Origin: Methylomicrobium lacus LW14
GTDB taxonomy: Bacteria > Pseudomonadota > Gammaproteobacteria > Methylococcales > Methylomonadaceae
Direction of reading: 5' to 3'
NCBI RefSeq assembly: GCF_000527095.1
Contig: NZ_AZUN01000001.1
Span: 496,001 to 560,000 of the forward strand
Length of the DNA: 64,000 nt
A program made the translations under genes and the position numbers. Below the pieces are notes generated by a model. That model was given only the letters and a program-made list of their open reading frames with translations, ran no database searches and was not told the origin of the DNA. Within the stretch, counting starts at the first letter, position 1, and each line of letters opens with the position of its first letter. Positions 59,411 to 64,000 of this stretch are shown one piece after another.

Positions 59411-60520
59411 ATGAAAAATAGCCAAATTCTGTTCCTTGCCTTGTGTTTAATGACGGCATCCTGTGATTCAAAAAAAGAAACGGATTCTGTCGATACCCAT
59501 CGCGTCGTAACGCCTGTCGTACAAGACGTTGCTTACAGCAGCGAATATGTCGCCGAAATTCATTCGGTAAAAAATGTCGAGCTTAGAAGCAAGGTCAAGG
59601 GCTTTATCGAAAAAAATTATGTGGACGAAGGCCAGACGGTAAAAAAGGGCCAATTGTTGTTTGAGCTGAGCACTTTGGAGTTCGAAAAGGAACTACAGAA
59701 AGCCGCTGCCTTATATAAAAATGCAGTTGCCGATTTGAAGGCGGCCGAAGTGGAATTAGCCAACGTGAAGTTGTTGGTGGAGAAAGACATCGTCTCCAAA
59801 GCCGAGCTTCATGTCACCCAAGCCAAGGTCGAGGCCGCAAGAGCCGATGTGGAAGAGGCCAGCGCCAACAAGGAAAAAGCCGCGTTGCATATTGCCTTCG
59901 CCTACATCAAAGCGCCCTTCGACGGGGTGATCAATCGCCTGCCGAACAAGGTCGGCAGCCTGATTCAGGAAGACGACATGTTGACCTCGATTTCCGACAA
60001 CCGGGAGGTCTTTGCCTATTTCAATCTGTCGGAAATCGATTATCTCAATTACATCACCGGTGAAAACAAGGAGATCAAGACGGTTGGCCTAAAGCTTGCC
60101 AATAACATGCTCTATGGCCACGAAGGAAAAATAGAAACGATCGAAAGCGAATTCGACCGCTCGACGGGCAACATTGCGTTCCGGGCCCGGTTTCCCAATC
60201 CTGACGCGATTTTAAAGCATGGCTCGAACGGCAAGATCGTCGTCAAGAAACAACTGAAAAATGCATTGCTTGTTCCGCAAAAATCAACGTTCGAAATTCA
60301 GGACAAGCTCTATGTGTTCGTGGTGAGTCCAGAGGGTGTGCTGAAGCAAAGGAACATCATTGCCAAAATGCGCTTTGAAGATTTTTATGTCGTGGAATCC
60401 GGTTTGTCCAAAGACGAAAACCTCCTGTTCGAAGGCGCCGAGAACGAGAGAGACGGCAACAAAATTCATCCCGAGCCGGTCGATTTACTAAAAGTCATGC
60501 CGTTAGCCAGTAAAAACTAA
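59411..60520 (+). CDS. RND efflux periplasmic adaptor (MFP), lipoprotein
   Basis: A 369-residue membrane-fusion protein. The signal ends in a lipobox (LMTASC, Cys18), so it is lipid-anchored in the periplasm. The lipoyl/barrel-sandwich part starts VELRSKVKGFIEKNYVDEGQ with KKGQLLFELS. A coiled-coil hairpin spans about 90-160. IKAPFDGVINRLPNKVGSL and the beta-barrel (VFAYFNLSEIDYLNY) follow. It joins the inner-membrane pump to the outer-membrane channel. First gene of the operon; the pump gene starts 14 bp later. Confidence 0.93.
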   Translation: MKNSQILFLALCLMTASCDSKKETDSVDTHRVVTPVVQDVAYSSEYVAEIHSVKNVELRSKVKGFIEKNYVDEGQTVKKGQLLFELSTLEFEKELQKAAALYKNAVADLKAAEVELANVKLLVEKDIVSKAELHVTQAKVEAARADVEEASANKEKAALHIAFAYIKAPFDGVINRLPNKVGSLIQEDDMLTSISDNREVFAYFNLSEIDYLNYITGENKEIKTVGLKLANNMLYGHEGKIETIESEFDRSTGNIAFRARFPNPDAILKHGSNGKIVVKKQLKNALLVPQKSTFEIQDKLYVFVVSPEGVLKQRNIIAKMRFEDFYVVESGLSKDENLLFEGAENERDGNKIHPEPVDLLKVMPLASKN

Positions 60521-60534
60521 CCCTAAGGTTAAAA

Positions 60535-63500
60535 ATGACATCCAAGTTTATTCATCGACCGGTTCTGTCGATTGTCATCTCTATTCTCGTCACTTTTATA
60601 GGGCTGCTGTCCCTAACGCGGCTTCCGGTGACTCAGTTTCCGGATATTGCTCCGCCCGAGGTCAATGTGACGACAAAATATACTGGCGCCAATGCGGAGG
60701 TTGTAGTCAAGGCAGTGATAACCCCTCTGGAGAGGGCGATCAATGGCGTGCCCGGCATGGCCTATATGTCATCGGTCTCCGGCAATGACGGATCAGGCGA
60801 AATTCAGATTATTTTCAAGGCCGGAACGGACCCGGAAGTTGCCGCCGTCAATGTCCAGAACAGAGTGTCATCCGTGCTCGACGAATTACCTGCGGAAGCG
60901 ATCAAGGCAGGGGTGATTGTCGAGAAAGTGCAAAACGCGATGCTTCTGTATATCAACGTCCTGAGCTCGGATCCATCGCTGGATGAAAAATTTCTTTATA
61001 ACTTCACCGACATCAATGTTCTGAAAGAACTCAAACGGATCGATGGGGTCGGATTTGCCGAAATCCTGGGGTCCAGGGAATATGCAATGCGCATCTGGCT
61101 GAAACCGGACAAGATGCTAATGTACAACATTTCGGCGGCTGAAGTCATTGACGCGTTGAAAGCGCAAAACGTGGAAGCCGCACCGGGAAAAGTCGGCGAG
61201 AGCTCCGGCAAGAAAGCTCAGGCACTTCAGTATGTCCTGAAGTACACGGGCAAGCACAACACCCGAAAAGCGTACGAAAACCTCGTCCTGAAAAGCAGGG
61301 AGGATGGCGAAATGCTGCGCGTCAAAGACATAGCCGAAGTCGAATTCGATTCGCAGGACTATAACGTGCTTTCCAAGGAAAACGGCCGTCCGTCCGCTGC
61401 CATTTTGTTAAAGCAGCGTCCGGGCAGCAATGCCAAGGAGGTGATTGAAAATATCAAGAAGACCATGGCGGAGATTAAAGCGACGTCCTTTCCTCCCGGC
61501 ATGGACTATACCCTCAGTTATGACGTCTCCGAATTTCTGGATGCTTCCATTCATGAAGTTCTCAAAACCCTGGCCGAAGCCTTCGTATTGGTCGCGTTGG
61601 TGGTGTTCGTCTTTTTACAGGACGTGCGCTCGACCCTGATACCGATCATTGCCGTGCCGGTATCCCTGGTCGGCACCTTTTTCTTCATGCAGATCATGGG
61701 CTTTTCGCTGAACCTGATCACGCTGTTTGCGTTGGTGCTTGCAATCGGTATCGTCGTGGATAACGCGATCGTGGTCATCGAAGCCGTGCACGCCAAAATG
61801 GAGCATAGGGCCCTCGGTCCCCGAAGAGCGACCGAACAAGCGATGCGCGAGATCAGCGGCGCGATCATTGCGATTACGCTGGTCATGTCGGCCGTGTTTT
61901 TTCCGGTCGCCTTCATGGAAGGCCCGGAGGGGATTTTCTTTCGGCAGTTTTCGCTGACGATGGCCTTTTCGATCATTCTCTCGGGGGTGACCGCCTTGAC
62001 CCTGACGCCGGCGCTTTGCGCGCTGTTCCTTAAGAATATCGATCATGCCGAAAATCATAAAAAATCGGGACTGCAGCGGTTATTTGCGGGGTTTAACCAC
62101 TGGTATAACGGGTTGTCCGATAATTACAAAAGGCTAATTAATGCGATCGCGAACAGACGGCTCGTCACTTTCGGACTCTTGCTAGGATTCTCCGTCGGCG
62201 CCGGTTTGATTGGGGCGTGGGTTCCAGCCGGTTTCATTCCCGAGGAAGATCAGGGCACCATCTACGCCAATATCACCACGCCGACGGGAGCGACGCTTGA
62301 GCGTACAGAAAAAATATCGGATGAAGTTCAGCGCGTTGCCTCGGGGCTGGATGCTGTCAATTCAGTTTCCAGTCTGGCCGGCTTCAGCCTGCTTTCTGAG
62401 GGAACCGGAGCGGTTTATGGCATGAATCTGATCAGCCTGAAAAACTGGGATCAACGGACGGCTTCCGATAAGGACATCATCCACGTGCTCGAAGAAAAAA
62501 CCCGGCATATCAAGGATGCCAGTATCGAGTTTTTCACGCCGCCGCCGGTACCGGGTTACGGCAACTCCAGCGGCTTCGAAATGCGTTTGCTGGACAAAAC
62601 CGGTTCGGGCGACCTTCAGCAGTTGCAGTCGGTGGCGGATGCCTTAGCAAACGAGCTCAACAAGCGGCCCGAGATCGTGAGTGCGTTTACCACGTTCAAC
62701 GCCGGTTTTCCGCAGTTCCTTTTGCATATCGACGGCGACAAGGCCGCGCAAAAAGGCATTACCGCCGAGAACGCGATGAGCACCCTGCAAACCCTGATCG
62801 GCAGCGAATATGCGACCAACTTTATCCGCTTCGGCCAGTTGTACAAAGTGATGGTGCAGACCCTGCCCGAATACCGCGCCCAGCCCGACGATCTGATGAA
62901 GCTGTACATCAAGAACGCTGCCGGCAAAATGGTGCCCTTTTCATCCTTTCTTCACGTTGAGAAAGTGTACGGGCCGGAGCAGGTGACGCGCTACAACATG
63001 TACACCTCGGCGATGATCAACGGCCAGCCGGCGCCCGGCTACAGCAGCGGGCAGGCGATCGCCGCGATCAAGGAAGTGGCCGCCCAAAAATTGCCGAAGG
63101 GGTTTGGCTACGATTGGGCCGGATCATCCCGCGACCAGGCGCAGGCAGGCAACCAGGCGATCTTTATCTTTCTGATTTGTCTGTTGTTCGTTTACCTGCT
63201 TCTCGCCGCGCAATACGAGAGCTTCCTGTTGCCGCTGCCGGTGATCCTGTCGCTCCCGATAGGCATTTTCGGAGCCTTGTTTCTGCTGATGGTGATGGGG
63301 CTGGAAAACAATATCTATGCGCAAATCGCGATGATCATGCTGATCGGGATTTTGGGCAAGAATGCGATCCTGATCATCGAGTTCGCGACCATGCAGCACC
63401 GGCTCGGAAAAACGCCGCTCGAAGCCGCCATCGAAGGCGCCGCGCTCAGGTTGCGGCCGATTTTGATGACTTCGTTTGCCTTCATTGCCGGCCTGATCCC

Positions 63501-63693
63501 GTTGATGTTCGCTTCCGGGGCGGGAAAGATAGGCAACAATACCATCGGCTCGGCGGCCGCGGGAGGGATGCTTTTCGGAACCCTTTTCGGGGTCATCGTG
63601 ATTCCGGGGTTGTATGTGGTGTTTGCAACGCTCGCTGACAAGTATCATCGCGACGGCAAAAAAGAAGAAATTGCTTACACTGAAACCCTCTGA
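60535..63693 (+). CDS. RND efflux pump, HAE1 family inner-membrane transporter
   Basis: A 1052-residue AcrB-like pump. N-terminal KFIHRPVLSIVISILVTFIG and RLPVTQFPDIAPPEV are the family start. The large periplasmic loop follows, then helices 2-6. ALVLAIGIVVDNAIVVIEAV is the conserved helix 4 motif with the paired Asp of the proton relay, and GPRRATEQAMREI follows. The second half repeats the plan (IMLIGILGKNAILIIEFA). It expels drugs, dyes or other hydrophobic compounds using the proton gradient; the substrate is unknown. Confidence 0.95.
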   Translation: MTSKFIHRPVLSIVISILVTFIGLLSLTRLPVTQFPDIAPPEVNVTTKYTGANAEVVVKAVITPLERAINGVPGMAYMSSVSGNDGSGEIQIIFKAGTDPEVAAVNVQNRVSSVLDELPAEAIKAGVIVEKVQNAMLLYINVLSSDPSLDEKFLYNFTDINVLKELKRIDGVGFAEILGSREYAMRIWLKPDKMLMYNISAAEVIDALKAQNVEAAPGKVGESSGKKAQALQYVLKYTGKHNTRKAYENLVLKSREDGEMLRVKDIAEVEFDSQDYNVLSKENGRPSAAILLKQRPGSNAKEVIENIKKTMAEIKATSFPPGMDYTLSYDVSEFLDASIHEVLKTLAEAFVLVALVVFVFLQDVRSTLIPIIAVPVSLVGTFFFMQIMGFSLNLITLFALVLAIGIVVDNAIVVIEAVHAKMEHRALGPRRATEQAMREISGAIIAITLVMSAVFFPVAFMEGPEGIFFRQFSLTMAFSIILSGVTALTLTPALCALFLKNIDHAENHKKSGLQRLFAGFNHWYNGLSDNYKRLINAIANRRLVTFGLLLGFSVGAGLIGAWVPAGFIPEEDQGTIYANITTPTGATLERTEKISDEVQRVASGLDAVNSVSSLAGFSLLSEGTGAVYGMNLISLKNWDQRTASDKDIIHVLEEKTRHIKDASIEFFTPPPVPGYGNSSGFEMRLLDKTGSGDLQQLQSVADALANELNKRPEIVSAFTTFNAGFPQFLLHIDGDKAAQKGITAENAMSTLQTLIGSEYATNFIRFGQLYKVMVQTLPEYRAQPDDLMKLYIKNAAGKMVPFSSFLHVEKVYGPEQVTRYNMYTSAMINGQPAPGYSSGQAIAAIKEVAAQKLPKGFGYDWAGSSRDQAQAGNQAIFIFLICLLFVYLLLAAQYESFLLPLPVILSLPIGIFGALFLLMVMGLENNIYAQIAMIMLIGILGKNAILIIEFATMQHRLGKTPLEAAIEGAALRLRPILMTSFAFIAGLIPLMFASGAGKIGNNTIGSAAAGGMLFGTLFGVIVIPGLYVVFATLADKYHRDGKKEEIAYTETL

Positions 63694-63694
63694 C

Positions 63695-64000
63695 ATGAAA
63701 TTGAAACGAAGATTTTTTTACCGCCTGATTCCTTTTCTGGTCCTGGCTACCAGCGGTTGCGGGTCATTGAATACCCACCTGTCGATTCCGGAAAAGGAGA
63801 TACCGGCAAGTTTCCCCAAGCAAAAAAACGCGGCATCCGTCGCAAACGTCAATTGGCGACAGTATTTCGCCGACCCCGTTCTGGTGCAGCTGATCGATGC
63901 CGCGATCAAAAACAACATCGATTTGCAGGTGGCCTTGCAGCGCATCGAGATGTCGCGTTCCAGCGTCAAGCTGGCAAACGGCGCCCTGCTGCCGAAGGTC
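63695..64000 (+). CDS. RND outer-membrane efflux lipoprotein, partial
   Basis: The frame opens at ATG 63695, one base after the pump stop, and runs off the window after 102 codons. A signal ending in a lipobox (LATSGC) is followed by NVNWRQYFADPVLVQLIDAA and KNNIDLQVALQRIE. This is the N-terminus of NodT/OprM-type outer-membrane channel proteins (LxxLIxxAlxnNxDlxxAxxRv). It completes the tripartite efflux operon. Confidence 0.92.
   Translation, partial: MKLKRRFFYRLIPFLVLATSGCGSLNTHLSIPEKEIPASFPKQKNAASVANVNWRQYFADPVLVQLIDAAIKNNIDLQVALQRIEMSRSSVKLANGALLPKV

Overview
The window looks like a chromosomal segment of a gammaproteobacterial methanotroph or methylotroph (Methylococcales-like). The evidence is a lanthanide-type methanol dehydrogenase gene (xoxF) with xoxJ beside it, a MoxY-type sensor kinase, a formiminotransferase/cyclodeaminase-family methenyl-THF cyclohydrolase, a SmbP-like metal-binding protein, bacterial glycogen synthesis genes and typical gammaproteobacterial core genes (class I adenylate cyclase, argH, lpxH, cysS, sdhCDAB). 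The genus assignment is inference.

Accessory blocks. Two decayed chromosomal integrons lie about 19 kb apart in the same orientation. Block 1 (1-4178) and block 2 (17339-22929) each hold minus-strand gene cassettes separated by attC sites, and each ends on the right with a plus-strand stub of an integron integrase N-terminus (4025-4178 and 22822-22929). That is the classical divergent intI/cassette layout. Cassette genes are mostly unknown small proteins, plus a HigBA-type toxin-antitoxin pair whose toxin is broken by a 103-bp miniature element and a 1-nt deletion. Two copies of an IS110-type element with identical transposases sit at the same position in the right arm of two different attC sites. 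A third attC shows what looks like the unoccupied target. The roughly 209-nt leader of the element contains segments that match both halves of that target, as expected of a bridge RNA. Copy 1 carries a 66-bp duplication of its left end that could be a scar of self-targeting.

Core blocks. 4185-17286 holds an alpha/beta hydrolase, a lytic transglycosylase, an M28 membrane peptidase, smbP, cyaA, argH, a membrane cytochrome c-like protein, a MoxY-type kinase and a secreted SMP-30-like protein. 23009-33716 is a glycogen region: a phospholipase D-like protein, an unusual EEP-fold hydrolase with two CBM21-like motifs, glgA, glgB, divergent glgC, then malQ. 33771-36614 is xoxJ-xoxF. 36886-49019 holds lpxH, a cyclophilin, cysS, fchA, a P2A-type ATPase, a cyclic-nucleotide-binding protein, a multicopper oxidase, a PilZ-like protein and phoD. 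Two identical tRNA-Phe genes precede a complete succinate dehydrogenase cluster that includes a small SDHAF4-type assembly-factor gene and sdhE. The right end has an APC permease, a broken DUF21/CBS gene containing a 7-bp repeat tract, an NtrC/NtrB-like two-component pair and an RND efflux operon that runs off the window.

Miniature elements and inverted repeats are scattered through intergenic regions, including two IS4-like MITEs (15861-16016 and 26304-26439) with matching termini and 11-bp target duplications.
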